In this document: piece after piece, positions 19,421 to 29,734 of the stretch
How positions within the stretch are numbered: position 1 is the stretch's first letter
How the letters are laid out: every line of letters begins with the position of its first letter
Source of the DNA: Paramoeba atlantica
Lineage: Eukaryota > Discosea
NCBI GenBank assembly: GCA_977017575.1
Contig: CDRNVI010000003.1
Span: 310,001-374,000, forward strand
Direction: 5' to 3'
Length of the DNA: 64,000 bases
Notes under the pieces: generated by a model
What the model saw: the letters and a program-made list of their open reading frames with translations, nothing else
What the model was told of the DNA's origin: nothing
The model's database searches: none
Position numbers and translations under genes: made by a program

Positions 19421-20297
19421 TCAAACCAAAGTTGTCCGGGTCTACGATTTTAATTCGTCCGCAAAGAGTTTCCCGCACTACGGCGTTTGAAGTCCAAATG
19501 CCATTCTCCTGTTGTAAAGGCGAAGGGTTCTGATGCACTAACGTATCAAGGGTGACGAAACCAAGCTTGTTCGCCGCGATAACTCCCACCAAACTACCGT
19601 CAAGCCACCCGTTACGGGATGCGGTCTCCTGTGTAAGATACAACAACCCCTTCTCGCCACACTCTTGTGTTTCACCCGGCGGCAAGGAATTTTCTGCAGA
19701 GATGATGTTGTGGATAAACCCCGGTTTGGGATCTACTGCTTCAATGTCGGAGTCATTCATACGCATCCGTGTTGCTACGATAAGTTCCGTTCCACTCATC
19801 ATGACATAACACGGGGCATCGGAGCGGTTCCCGCGTATATTGTCCACTTCAAGTTGCACCTGTACGCCCGGAAAAACGGTTACTAAAAACTTCATACCAT
19901 CAAAAACAACTTGAAGTTGACGAAGAAGCGTATCCTCGATTCGTCGCTGGTTTGTTTCCACTATTTCTGAGTCATCTACAGTACACGGAGTGACATGTAC
20001 GGCAGATGCGACACCAACACCACTGACAGCAAATGCTGTAATTTCATCCTGCTCGTGTAACCCCCATGCGGACGCTAGTTGGGAGCCGATTCGTAAAGTT
20101 CCCGCTGGAACACTTGCTGCGGAGTGCACCCCTACATATAGAAACTTTGAACTAGCCGATTTTAAGCCAAGTAGAGGAACTGGGATTGAACATCCAATAT
20201 AACTGTTCCGCAATTCCTCGTAGCTAGAGGGACTAATCTGCGCATTGCTGTTGGTTTGATGTGAGTCACAACACAAACGGAGCCGCTTTCGAAACAT
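19197..20297 (-). CDS. PEX1: PEX1 N-terminal domain, in a different frame from the AAA+ part
   Basis: The 366-residue frame starts at an ATG (20297). SYIGCSIPVPLLGLKSASS, then YVGV, TLRIGSQLASAWGL and the following beta-rich segment resemble the double-psi-barrel N-domain of PEX1/VCP-type ATPases, which binds partners. It ends at a TGA at 19197 without any AAA motif. The AAA+ region continues downstream in a different frame. PEX1 proteins are normally one polypeptide of about 900-1200 residues, so this is best read as one gene with one frame change. That could be a sequencing or assembly error, a recent mutation, ribosomal frameshifting, or a true split into two proteins. The sequence alone cannot decide. 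Confidence 0.72.
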   Translation of the reverse strand: MFRKRLRLCCDSHQTNSNAQISPSSYEELRNSYIGCSIPVPLLGLKSASSKFLYVGVHSAASVPAGTLRIGSQLASAWGLHEQDEITAFAVSGVGVASAVHVTPCTVDDSEIVETNQRRIEDTLLRQLQVVFDGMKFLVTVFPGVQVQLEVDNIRGNRSDAPCYVMMSGTELIVATRMRMNDSDIEAVDPKPGFIHNIISAENSLPPGETQECGEKGLLYLTQETASRNGWLDGSLVGVIAANKLGFVTLDTLVHQNPSPLQQENGIWTSNAVVRETLCGRIKIVDPDNFGLNVWHSDARRYHENCIYCQQHALSDDNPSGVEGTHLFHRHIHTMYAPWLEPYVGPYIIYPHPSKEAAQPPYSRIR

Positions 20298-20765
20298 GAA
20301 GCACTACATAAAAGAGAAAGTGTAATTCGAAATAAACAGATGGAAAAAATAGACTCACCAGTGTTTCAATTCATAAAAAAATCTTGGAAATTAGAAATTT
20401 CTTAAAAATAATGCATATGGACAATTGGATGGATATGAACGTTCTAAAACACACTATAATTATCGCCGAGTGAAACAACCATTTATACACAACAAGTTTT
20501 AACGAAGAAGCAAAAAAGAGATGGAATTCTCATACGAAGCCTAATCAACATCTACAGAAATAGAGTAAATTTGACCACAACGTAAAACAAACACGCATTC
20601 GTAAGAAGAGTGTATATCAAAGAATGTACTTCGCACCTGGGTCAACACACATAGCACATGGGTCAACGGGATCAACCAAGAAGCCTATCGTGACACAAAC
20701 TACGATTTTACACACCCCGCATTATTGTACGCAAAATAGATAAAAAGAACTACCAAGACGCAAGA
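20298..20765. other. intergenic stretch
   Basis: These 468 AT-rich bases hold no gene that I recognise. A direct repeat, GGGTCAAC preceded by CAC(C/A)T-like sequence, occurs near 20639 and 20660. Confidence 0.4.
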
Positions 20766-22877
20766 TTAAGGCCCTGCAATAAAGGCGTACATATCCTCTA
20801 TGCATTCACGGTATCGACTATCGATTTCTCTACGCTTCAATTTCATTGCAGCTGTCAAAGCCCCATTTTCGGGTGTCCATTCCTCTTCCGGGATACCACC
20901 GAAATATACGCTTCTTAGAAGCTCAAAAGACTTCTTCCCCGCACCTTTAGCTGTTTCATTCAAACTGATTAACGCTCGGCGCAAAAATTCAGAATCCTTC
21001 AGAATATCAGGATATGATCCACCAATTTTATGCTTTCGGGCAAATGCCTTTGCTTTAGATTCATCGGTCAGTGCTACAGCCACAATGTGCGGCTGGTGCT
21101 CATTCACGCATATACAAATTCCGTTCGGGATAACGAGCTCGTTGATTGCATACGTAGCCTCAAGAGCCTCCAGTGCGATGTACTCGCCATGCGAGTTCTT
21201 TGCGAGTGCTTTTACTCTACCAATAATCCGCAACGTGCCGTCCTCTGCCCACTCGCCGACATCTCCAGTTGCGAACCACTTGTTCGGGAGGTACACCTCT
21301 TGTGTCATCTCTGGTTGCTTGTAGTACCCGAGCGTAATGTTCGGCCCACGAATGAGTATCTCCCCCTGGGGAGGGTTGTGACTGGACGTCCACACGTCAA
21401 CATCCCGCAGTTTGACCTCAATCGCAGAGGTGAGCCCTCCCACATTTTCTTTTTGTAAGTCCCAGAACCGTTGAATCGTCGTGATGGCGACGGTCTCCGT
21501 GAGTCCGTAGCCCTGACCCACGGGGACACCAAACACCACCGTGAGGAACTCATGCGTCGACGCGCTAAGCGGGGCACCCCCACAGATAATCATCTTTACC
21601 CGGCCCCCTAGAACGGACCGGATTTTTTGAAACACTTTGGTGTTCCAGTACGGGGTGTCGTAGCCTCGCGTCAGGGCCTCCCTGCGGTCGTCATAGGCCC
21701 GGTCATAGATACACCGACGGAGGGAACCCTTGGGGGGTAGTTTCGCCTCCACGGCTTTTTTTATGGTATCAAAAATACGTGGTACCCCGACAATCATATG
21801 GGGCTTGTACTCCTCCAGATCACCATGGGGGATTGTATAAGTGTTGGTGAGCGTGCGTGGGTGGCCATAGCACACCATCGAGCCTCGACTGAACAGCACG
21901 TTCTCCGCCGTGAGCTCAAGGATATGGGCCAGGGGGAGATAGGCAATGTAGGACTCCTCCGGTCCAGGTTGCTTCCCCAGCATGGGCGTCACCCGTCGCT
22001 CCAAAATGGTGACCCCGCTGAGTAGGTTTCGATGCGTCATCATTACCCCTTTTGGCTCTCCGGTGGTCCCGGAGGTGTACATAATCATCGCGAGCTCATG
22101 TGAAAGAGGGGAGAGGGAAGGGTGGGAGCACTGCGTGCGCTGTCCCTTACGTAGGAGGTCCGCAAACAGGACGACCTCAACGTTGGGAGGCAGTGCGGTG
22201 CCTGGTGGGGGAGCCTCGAAGGCAATAAGGTAGCGAAGCGACGGCATGCCCCCTAAAGAGGCGAGATGATGGATATTTTTCTGACCGACAAAGATTGCTG
22301 AGAGCTCGGCTTCTTGAATGGCGTGCTGCAGAGCACTCGTGCCTAGGTTGGCGTACACAGTGACAGCCACTGCGCGTTGTGTCCACATACCATAAAGCGA
22401 GACTATCCACTCCCAACGCGTTTCCTCATAAATTCCCACGCGGCAATTTTGCCCCGTGAGGCCCAGACTGGCCAGGCCGGCGCCAAGAGTTTCGATTTTT
22501 TCCCAAAAATCCACGAAAGACAAGTAACATGTCTCTCCCAAGCGCACGTATGTCATGTCCTTTACGCGTCCGTTGTCATCCGTGATAGGCTTCTTGAGCT
22601 CCTCCAACCAGGGACGGTACGCAATCGCGCGCCGCTCTCCAAATTTCTCACAAGCGCTCTGTATGATTCCAAGAAGAGAGGAATGCTCCAGGCCAAGCAT
22701 TGTCGCTTCATCGGTTTCAGAGAAAGAGGGAGAACGACGTATGGGCCCGTGACCCACACCCCCATCGCCGATTTCAACGGATTGGTGTTCCATTTTGCGA
22801 ATGTCCATGAGATCAGGGATTGGCACTTCGCTGATCTTGTTACGGTAGCTCATGCATGACGAAACGCAGCCTCCCAT
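20766..22877 (-). CDS. long-chain acyl-CoA synthetase with N-terminal acylation signal
   Basis: The 703-residue enzyme uses the ATG at 22877; an in-frame TTG upstream is not a likely start. It carries the AMP-binding P-loop YTSGTTGEPKGVMMTH (about residues 267-282), the YGLTET motif and the WFATGDVGEW...LRIIGRVK motif of adenylate-forming enzymes, with the insertions of eukaryotic long-chain acyl-CoA synthetases. It should activate fatty acids to acyl-CoA. The N-terminus is MGGCVSSCM: Gly2 with Ser6 fits the N-myristoylation consensus, and Cys4 and Cys8 could be palmitoylated, which would put the enzyme on a membrane without a transmembrane helix. The middle of the gene lies in a GC-rich island. 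Confidence 0.92.
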   Translation of the reverse strand: MGGCVSSCMSYRNKISEVPIPDLMDIRKMEHQSVEIGDGGVGHGPIRRSPSFSETDEATMLGLEHSSLLGIIQSACEKFGERRAIAYRPWLEELKKPITDDNGRVKDMTYVRLGETCYLSFVDFWEKIETLGAGLASLGLTGQNCRVGIYEETRWEWIVSLYGMWTQRAVAVTVYANLGTSALQHAIQEAELSAIFVGQKNIHHLASLGGMPSLRYLIAFEAPPPGTALPPNVEVVLFADLLRKGQRTQCSHPSLSPLSHELAMIMYTSGTTGEPKGVMMTHRNLLSGVTILERRVTPMLGKQPGPEESYIAYLPLAHILELTAENVLFSRGSMVCYGHPRTLTNTYTIPHGDLEEYKPHMIVGVPRIFDTIKKAVEAKLPPKGSLRRCIYDRAYDDRREALTRGYDTPYWNTKVFQKIRSVLGGRVKMIICGGAPLSASTHEFLTVVFGVPVGQGYGLTETVAITTIQRFWDLQKENVGGLTSAIEVKLRDVDVWTSSHNPPQGEILIRGPNITLGYYKQPEMTQEVYLPNKWFATGDVGEWAEDGTLRIIGRVKALAKNSHGEYIALEALEATYAINELVIPNGICICVNEHQPHIVAVALTDESKAKAFARKHKIGGSYPDILKDSEFLRRALISLNETAKGAGKKSFELLRSVYFGGIPEEEWTPENGALTAAMKLKRREIDSRYRECIEDMYAFIAGP

Positions 22878-23878
22878 TTTGAAGAGCAAAAAGTAAAATG
22901 TACGGTGTAGAGAAAAGTTGTCAAGATACAAGGCAAATCGACAGTATACAATGTGAATCTACTACAAGTGAATCTACTTCAAGTAAAGAGGGGCTCCTCT
23001 TGAAGTATAAAGAGATGGGGGGTGACATGTATCTGTGTTGATCGGCAGAATAATTTTCTAATAATTTCTTTTTTAGGCTCTTCGTTAAACGCGGTGGTTG
23101 GTTTCAACTTAGAAGTCACTCATGCTGTGCGCTTCGCGTTGAAAACTACCTCCGCGTTTAACGAAGAGCCAAAAAAGAAAAATCGCCAAAAGGTCATGAA
23201 TAATTTATTTTTTGGATGAAAAAGCTCGATTTTTTGGTGAAAAAATTGCGAAATTTTACTCCGAATTTGGGCCGTTTTTGATGCCTTACCAGTAGGGGTA
23301 GGAGGCGAATCTCTCGAAACAAACGTCGTAGAATGGTAGCTGAGGTCCACAACTCTTAAAATACGTTTTAGGAGTCGATTTTGGAAAATAATACTTTTTA
23401 CTTTTTTCAAGTTGTTTTTTGGTCATCCCTAAAATTTCGGAAATTTTGACCTTGTCGGACCCCTCCTGCGCGTACCAGGGGGGGTACCCCCAGGTGGGGG
23501 GTGGCGCGGCATACTCTAATACTTCCCTGCGCTCGATTTTGAAAAGCAAAAAATTCGAAAAAAAATTCGCGAGGTATGCCCCCACTGGACCCCCCATTAT
23601 TTTCAATTTTGGACCACCGGAGCCCCTTTTATATTTTTTTCTTCTATTATGTTACTGTGTTCCTCTTATATTTTCACTGTTTTTGTTCACTTTTTTTTCT
23701 AATAATTGAGGGTAGAGCGGTAGTTATACAACCACCGCAATATGACAGAATACTTTTAAATTGGAGATGCCCCCCTATACCACTACAGTATAGTGACTTT
23801 GTATACATGCAACATAATTCTTTGACCCCAAAGTGCATATCGCAAGGATTCATGCTTGACATGAGAAATCTCAAAATG
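22878..23878. other. 1-kb intergenic stretch with repeats
   Basis: There is no gene here. It contains a foldback repeat (23065-23181). A block at about 23280-23600 has long homopolymer and G/C runs, such as GTACCAGGGGGGGTACCCCC near 23472, and looks like decayed repeat sequence. AT-rich sequence then leads to the next LRR gene. Confidence 0.5.
23065..23181. repeat. foldback (MITE-like) inverted repeat
   Basis: The left arm (23065-23107) contains GGCTCTTCGTTAAACGCGG. The right arm (23138-23181) is its inverted complement, CCGCGTTTAACGAAGAGCC, with only a few mismatches over about 43 bases. A 30-base centre separates the arms. Outer ends are T-rich and A-rich. I see no coding potential. Confidence 0.88.
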
Positions 23879-24511
23879 TTAATAGATTTGGACACACCTA
23901 GGAACAGAGCCGTTAATGTCCAATCCTTTAGAGATTGTCAGTTTTTGCAGTGATTTCGGAAGAGCATCGAATGACACCTTTCCAGAGAACTGATTTCCCC
24001 GCAAACTAAGTGTCTGAAGATGTGGTGGTAAGGCGTTTAAGCAAAGAGGTCCTTCAAAATTGTTATCTCTTAATCCGAGAAAACGCAAAGATGGGGGGAG
24101 GCGCTCTGCGTCAAAAGTGCCAGAAAATGAGTTCCCAGAGAGCGCAAGCGATTGCAGCTCGTGATGTAAGGCCGCGAAGTTTACACATCCCGTTAGATAA
24201 TTATAGTGTGTTAATCCAAATTTGCTGTACACGCCAAGGTTCAATGTCGTAAACATTTCTGGGAGACAACCCCAATCAGGAATCGTACCCTTTAACTTTC
24301 GACCGAACCAAAGAATTTGCCAATCATCTGTGAATGGGTTGCGTTGAATCCCTTCCCACTGATCCGGCGAGTTGTCCTCATGCCACGATGCCGAGGGGTT
24401 CGATATGTTTTGTATAAATCGTGCAAGTCGGAATGAAGGGGGGAGTGATTGGAGACGTACTCGAGCGACTCGGGTGTTGGAGTTCGATGCGTCAACGCAA
24501 GTAATAAGCAT
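23879..24511 (-). CDS. short LRR protein of the same family as 5492-6109
   Basis: The 210-residue protein starts at the ATG at 24511; a TTG two codons upstream is not needed. The shared N-terminal module is present (LPPSFRLARFIQNISNPSASW, then DQWEGI), but without the Cys pair. Four to five repeats of the type LPPxLxxLxLxxNxFxG occupy about residues 90-195. It ends INGSVPRCVQIY, so the CaaX box of the relative at 5492 is absent; the SVP ending is shared with the copy at 57939. No signal peptide or membrane segment is clear. The function is unknown. Confidence 0.75.
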   Translation of the reverse strand: MLITCVDASNSNTRVARVRLQSLPPSFRLARFIQNISNPSASWHEDNSPDQWEGIQRNPFTDDWQILWFGRKLKGTIPDWGCLPEMFTTLNLGVYSKFGLTHYNYLTGCVNFAALHHELQSLALSGNSFSGTFDAERLPPSLRFLGLRDNNFEGPLCLNALPPHLQTLSLRGNQFSGKVSFDALPKSLQKLTISKGLDINGSVPRCVQIY

Positions 24512-24888
24512 GTTCAAATGTTGTTATGTTGAAAACAGATAGAACCTACCGCCAAAACTATTCAATTACTGTCCCCCCGTTTAAGCGCACCGGTTCTGCC
24601 CCCCACCCGTTTACGCGCACATTTTGGAAACGAAATTTCCTCGTATGTTTCTGTCAAACAGATAACATACATCTGTCAAACAGATAACTAGGGGGGGTAG
24701 GGGTGTGACAGATAACTAGGGGGGGGGTCCGACATAAAAAAAGGCAGAGCATGTAATTACAGAAACGGTATAAAATAGCATCACGCACGATCATTCGCTT
24801 GAAACACAAAAAGAAAAAATGTAAGTTTCGTTTTAAGAGTTTTTTGGAAAAAAAGTAATTTACCTATTTTTAAAAGGTGATAGATAAC

Positions 24889-25093
24889 CAGGGGGGATCG
24901 ACGAAAAAAGGAATCGAAGCGCCAAAAAGTGACAGATAACTAGTCGACGAAAAAAGGAATCGAAGCGCCAAAAAGTGACAGATAACTAGTCGACGAAAAA
25001 AGGAATCGAAGCGCCAAAAAGTGACAGATAACTAGTGGGAGTGACGTGTGACAGATAACTAGTGGGGGTGACGTGTGACAGATAACTAGGGGG
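24889..25093. repeat. tandem array of about 45-bp units and TGACAGATAACTAG iterons
   Basis: Three nearly identical units contain TCGACGAAAAAAGGAATCGA then AGCGCCAAAAAG and TGACAGATAACTAG. They are followed by shorter units, GTGGGAGTGACGTG plus TGACAGATAACTAG. Related copies of CAGATAACTAG precede the array at about 24680-24722. The core motif is constant while spacers vary, as in protein-binding iterons. Confidence 0.9.
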
Positions 25094-25227
25094 GGTACAG
25101 TAACTTATTGTGTATTTTATCTTCTATAGAAGCTTGTATATCTTAATGATAATCTTAATTATTTTCATCTTTAGTAATCTTATAATACGTATATGTAGAA
25201 TCGATTTCTCTTTTTCGTTTTTGAATA

Positions 25228-25560
25228 ATGCCCACCCTTGATTCATGGATAACCTTTCGGCGTCCATTGCCGAGGGTTAGTGAAGTCGTTGTACGAAGTC
25301 AAAGCTCATCCAACCTAGCAGAACCCTCGCCTCCAAGGAAAATCGCCGATTCGACTACGAAGAAAACTATTCCTAAAGGTTCTGATACCCATGCCCCCAC
25401 AAAGCGAAATCGCTTGGAGATTTGCCGCTCCCCTCTAAGCGTAACTCAGCTACACAAATGTATGTCACAAATGCGGAACAACAAGATGGACGATTATGAG
25501 GACGAAAAGCAAAGGTGGGGCTCACTACCATGCTCACATAAATCGAGGGGGACGGGATAG
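25228..25560 (+). CDS. small basic protein encoded inside the inverted-repeat element, unknown function
   Basis: The 110-codon frame opens at an ATG preceded by a pyrimidine-rich tract (TTTCTCTTTTTCGTTTTTG), as expected for a trans-spliced gene. The product is rich in Ser, Pro, Arg and Lys with no known domain. An overlapping frame (25496-25714) is strongly charged (GGRDRKRERAFNSERQLAKE). It looks as protein-like as the first, so a longer product interrupted by a frame change near 25500-25560 is possible. It lies on the plus strand, opposite to the host genes, which supports an origin in the element. Confidence 0.4.
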   Translation: MPTLDSWITFRRPLPRVSEVVVRSQSSSNLAEPSPPRKIADSTTKKTIPKGSDTHAPTKRNRLEICRSPLSVTQLHKCMSQMRNNKMDDYEDEKQRWGSLPCSHKSRGTG

Positions 25561-25834
25561 AAAGCGGGAGCGTGCTTTTAACAGCGAGCGTCAGTTGGCC
25601 AAGGAGAAAGTGAATGACAAAATGGTAAAGACCGTGGACGGGAAATTTGCCTTCACGAAGCAGTTTGTCTTCGAGCCTATGGAGAAGCATGGCGCTCTTA
25701 AGGAATCCTTGTAGGAAAAAGCGAAGGAAGCGTAATTTGTTTTTCGGGGTGGTGGTGATAGAATGCGTCAGAGCCCCCCTTTAAGCGTACTTTTCACGAA
25801 AAGTGAGGTGCGCTTAAACGGGGGGGGGAGTATT

Positions 25835-26426
25835 CATAACTTATAAGTATTTATTGTCGGAGCTATGAAAGTTCTAATGCAAAATTACGGTAGATTAATT
25901 GTTGACAAAGTGATGTGGCCTCCGCTTATTTTTCACCACGACAATGAGCACCGCACTCGTTCGGGGCACAAGAATCAGCGTTGCGCTGCATGACTAAGCT
26001 TCTACCTTTCTCGGTGCGATTTCCGGCGTGGTACATTTATGACTTCCCTTTTATCAAACCCCTGTAACTCTTGAGTAGGGGGAACTATCATACTTTGGCG
26101 AGTACGGTGAGTACTTAAAAAGGATGGAACATGTACGTGATCTAGAGAAAACTCGCTGTACTCGGTTTAAGTATGAAGTATAGACTGTGCTTGCGGAAAC
26201 TTCTTTTCTATAATAGAAGATTCTTATAAATAGAAGATAAGAATGCAGCGCTCTCAGCAAAGCAAATGATATTATGATAGATGGAAAAAGAATCTAAGAA
26301 TTTTCCGATAGCAACACAAAAAGAAACGAATCAAAATTATTTAAGGTACAACTTTTCAGTTCCTGTTATCGAGCGGGTAAACGTGGGTAAGGCGGGTAAA
26401 CGGGTAATTTACCCGGGTAAATACCC
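25835..26426. other. intergenic stretch
   Basis: I see no gene here. Near 26385-26425 is a short self-complementary block (GGGTAATTTACCCGGGTAAATACCC). Confidence 0.4.
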
Positions 26427-27738
26427 ATTTATTCACTGGTCGAGGGCCGCTCCGTAACTCCGCATTACCCAGTCCCAAGCCTGGGGAAGGTCTTCGCTAA
26501 GGCCGGGGGAGGAGGGAGGAGAGGCGTTAAGGATTTTTACTTCGAATTGGCAGACATACAGTGTAGTTCATCAACATGTGGCTGATTGGCGTCGCTCATG
26601 TTTATGTTCCGACCTGAGAAATATTGGATCTGTGGTACGTTAATTGGCTCTGTGTGGCCCGTTTGTTGGATCTGTGCGATCCGGTTGTTGGATCTGTGTG
26701 GTGCGTTGATTGGATCTGCGTGATTCGTTGATTGGATCTATGTGGTCCGTTGATTGGATCTGCGTGGTCCGTTTATTGGATCTGTGAGGTTGGTTGTTGG
26801 ATCTGTGTGGTCCGTTGATTGGATCTGTGTGGTCCGTTTGTTGTATCTGTGTGGTCCGTTTGTTGGATCTGTGTGGTCCGTTGATTGGATCTGTGTGATA
26901 CGTTGATTGGATCTGTGTGGTCCGTTGATTGGGTCTGTGCGGTCCGTTTGCTGGATCTGTGTGATCCGTTTGTTGGATCTGTGTGGTCCGTTGATTGGAT
27001 CTATGTGGTCCGTTTGTTGGATCTGTGCGGTCCGTTGATTGGATCTATGTGGTCCGTTGATTGGATCTGTGTGATTCGTTTGTTGGATCTGTATTGTCCG
27101 TTTATTGGATCTGTGCGGTTGGTTGTTGGATCTGTGTGGTCCGTTGATTGGATCTATGTGGTCCGTTTGTTGGATCTGTGTGGTCCGTTTATTGGATCTG
27201 TGCGGTCCGTTGATTGGATCTATGTGGTCCGTTGATTGGATCTGTGTGGTCCGTTGATTGGATCTGTGTGGTCCGTTGATTGGATCTACATGTTGTATGT
27301 GGTCCGTTTGTTGGATCTGTGTGGTCCGTTTGTTGGATCTTCGTGGTCCGTTGATTGGATCTATGTGGTCCGTTAATTGGATCTGTGTGGTCCGTTAGTT
27401 GGATCTGTATTGTCAGTTTATTGGATCTGTTCGGTTGGTTGTTGGATTTGGGTGGTCCGTTGATTGGATCTGCGTGATACGTTTATTGGATCTGTGTGGT
27501 CCGTTGATTAGACCGGTGTGGTCGTTGATTGGATCTGTGTGGTCCGTTTGTTGGATCTGTGTGGTCCGTTTATGGGGTCTATGTGATCCGTTTGTTGGAT
27601 CTGTGTAGTGGCTCATTGCAGGAGAGTGTCCGATGTGGGATCTGTGGGGTCCGTTGGATCAGTGCGGACTGCAGGCTCGATCTGTATCCCCATGCTTGTA
27701 TGCGGAGTTACGGAGCGGCCCTCGACCAGTGAATAAAT
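26427..27738. repeat. 39-bp perfect inverted repeats enclosing a minisatellite
   Basis: The left arm (26427-26465) contains ATTTATTCACTGGTCGAGGG, then CCGCTCCGTAACTCCGCAT. The right arm (27700-27738) is the exact inverted complement. The enclosed 1.2 kb is mostly the 22-bp minisatellite. The right arm runs into the left end of the retroelement at 27735. The core CTGGTCGAGGGCC occurs again inside that element's right terminal repeat. Confidence 0.88.
26624..27608. repeat. 22-bp minisatellite, about 45 copies
   Basis: The basic unit is GGATCTGTGTGGTCCGTTGA plus TT, with a common variant ending GTTTGTT. Units are degenerate, mainly at the GTGTGG and GATT positions. Because 22 is not a multiple of three, the apparent open frames across it rotate through all frames and give only repeat translations, so they are not genes. 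Confidence 0.95.
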
Positions 27739-28159
27739 CGGTGTTTGACGGATCGGCCGTTAAACGGAGGTTTGTTGATGGTCGACGGCCGTGTAGTACG
27801 AGCGTTTGGGGTTGGTTAGGAGGTAGGCCTAGGTGGCAGCTGGGCCCAGCACTCCCCGTTCCGGCTAAAAATATATATATATACATGTATATATATACAT
27901 GTTGTATATAGGAAGGAATTAAGTACACTATTGAGGAGGAAAGTTATCAAAATAGTACTAGTAGCAAGAGTTGGAATGCCGTGCTTCCATCTATTTAACG
28001 TAGCAAGATCTCACACGCGCTCCTACGTGATATTTGACCTAAGTTTGTTGGGACTGTTTTTAGAGATTCTCCACCTAAAGGATAGATCTAGAAATTCTGT
28101 ATCACTGTTTAGTTTTATAGCGAACTACACTCTGTATAAAATTTGTTTATTTCGTGCTT

Positions 28160-29119
28160 ATGAGCTCTAAGCGAAAGCGTACTCCCGTGGAAGAACCTAG
28201 GACTACATTAGAAGGTTCTGATTCGAATGTGGTAAACACAGTTTTTCGAGAGATATCAAAAGCGATCTCCCATTCTTCTGACACGAGTCGTTGCACGCAT
28301 AAGAATGATTTATGTGGCGCGATAGTGTCTGAGGTGCATGAATGGGTTGGAACCGCGGCCATTCCAAAGGCCGAAGTTTCAGATGTATTCCGCGTGAAGC
28401 TAGAAGAAGTATTTATCAAGTGTCGTCAGGGTACCTGCGACAAGGACAATAAGGAAGCCCTGGAAAGCAGAATTAGTTTCATAAAGGGCGACGAGTATTA
28501 CATGTCAATTGTTGAGGATTTTGTCGCAGACAAAGCAGGTATGAGATTCTGGCCCTCTATGCATGCGACGGACAAAGCTAAACTTTATTCCGTCCTTGTG
28601 GAACTTGCCGTTGTTCTACAGCTGCATGCTTTACCGAAAGGGCTAAGCTTTCAATGCCCTGATGCGATGTATTACGCCACCGTAATTTCTTCGGCAGCCC
28701 GAGCGGCGTATGTGGGAAAAGAAAATTTTAAGAAAAGTACACCTTCCCCTTTAGGTGAGCGGATTCTTGCGAAAAAAGTATACGAAAAAATGGACTCAGT
28801 GGAAGAAATGTCTGCTTTCGTGAACACATTAACTGCATGCACGTATAATGTTACAAAAAGTTCTTCTAATCATTTTCGACCTCTTGGTCAGTCCTTCCGC
28901 TCTTCCCGACATTCATTTTACGGTGCAGTGTCGCCGCCAAGCTGTTCGGGATGTGGGGGTAATGGACACCAAGCTAGAGAAGGGGGAGCGTGTCCAGCTT
29001 GGCGTCCACATCTCGCAAAGTGGAAGTCTCGCTCTTGCGGTGGAAATGGGCACAAAAATATGTGGTGCCCATCGGCGAGCAGCCGTGCGACTGAGGAACC
29101 AAACAAATCACTCAACTGA
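28160..29119 (+). mobile_element. gag-like part of the DIRS-like retroelement
   Basis: This is the first coding part of the fossil element. Its product is about 320 residues and basic at the start, with a Cys/His zinc-knuckle region near the C-terminus (CSGCGGNGH and a second CGGNGH). Such knuckles bind nucleic acid in gag-type proteins. Confidence 0.75.
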
Positions 29120-29734
29120 AAAGTACGCGCCATAAACCGTACTGAAGTGTGGAACAGGATAACGTAGTGTAGACGAAGATATCTTTTAAGACATTAACTT
29201 ACTCTGTGATGGAAGTAGCACTTTTTGCTTTCTGATACATGGGAAGGCTGTATGGAGGCGCGTAAAGGCTGTGTATGTATCTAAAACATAAATATTTTAT
29301 CTAAACGTACGTGTATGTTGTTGATTGCAACTTAGAGACAAACATTAACTAAAGATTTATTTTCTGGAATGGAAGGCTTATTAAAGCTAAGGGCGTACTT
29401 TGACATTTATAGTAATGCTCAAATGGTATCTAACTCCTTATACAGTATGATGTCATTTTATTTGTACAGTAAATAGACATTGAATGCACATTCAATGTAG
29501 TAAATAAGTATTTTACGTGGTGGACAATGTTTTGTATATTTTGTTTTCTGCTGTCTTTGGTATTTTCAATGCAGCAGTCCGTATAATAATTGAACTACCC
29601 TTAGCCTATAATTGAGCTACCGTTAGTATGATAAGTCGGAAGGACATATGGGGGTACGCAATACTCAAGGGTACGTAGTTTGAGTTGGCAGTGCGCGGTG
29701 TACCAGCGTATTGTTTAGATTTTTTTAGTCTGTT

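Larger units (their letters stand above)
24565..25834 (+). mobile_element. inverted-repeat element with iterated motifs and one ORF, family not recognised
   Basis: The left end (24567-24593) reads TACTGTCCCCCCGTTTAAGCGCACC. The right end (25807-25833) is its inverted complement, GGTGCGCTTAAACGGGGGG followed by AGTA. A second, diverged left copy with CCCGTTTACGCGCAC lies at 24606-24620. A second arm at 25773-25791 (CCCCCCTTTAAGCG) makes the right end a hairpin. Inside are about eight copies of a motif near TGACAGATAACTAG and a plus-strand ORF (25228-25560). The size, about 1.27 kb, and terminal repeats suggest a DNA transposon or a non-autonomous derivative. No transposase motif is visible. 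Confidence 0.65.

Noticed and set aside
23419-23953. Overlapping plus-strand frames before the second LRR gene
   Set aside because: They read through G/C and T runs of decayed repeat sequence and show no conserved features.
24889-25093. CRISPR-like array of repeats and spacers
   Set aside because: The larger units are tandem duplications with identical spacers, the context is eukaryotic and no cas genes are present.
26885-27608. Open frames encoding repeats of DWICVVRLLDL type
   Set aside because: They are translations of the 22-bp minisatellite in rotating frames, with no gene-like composition.
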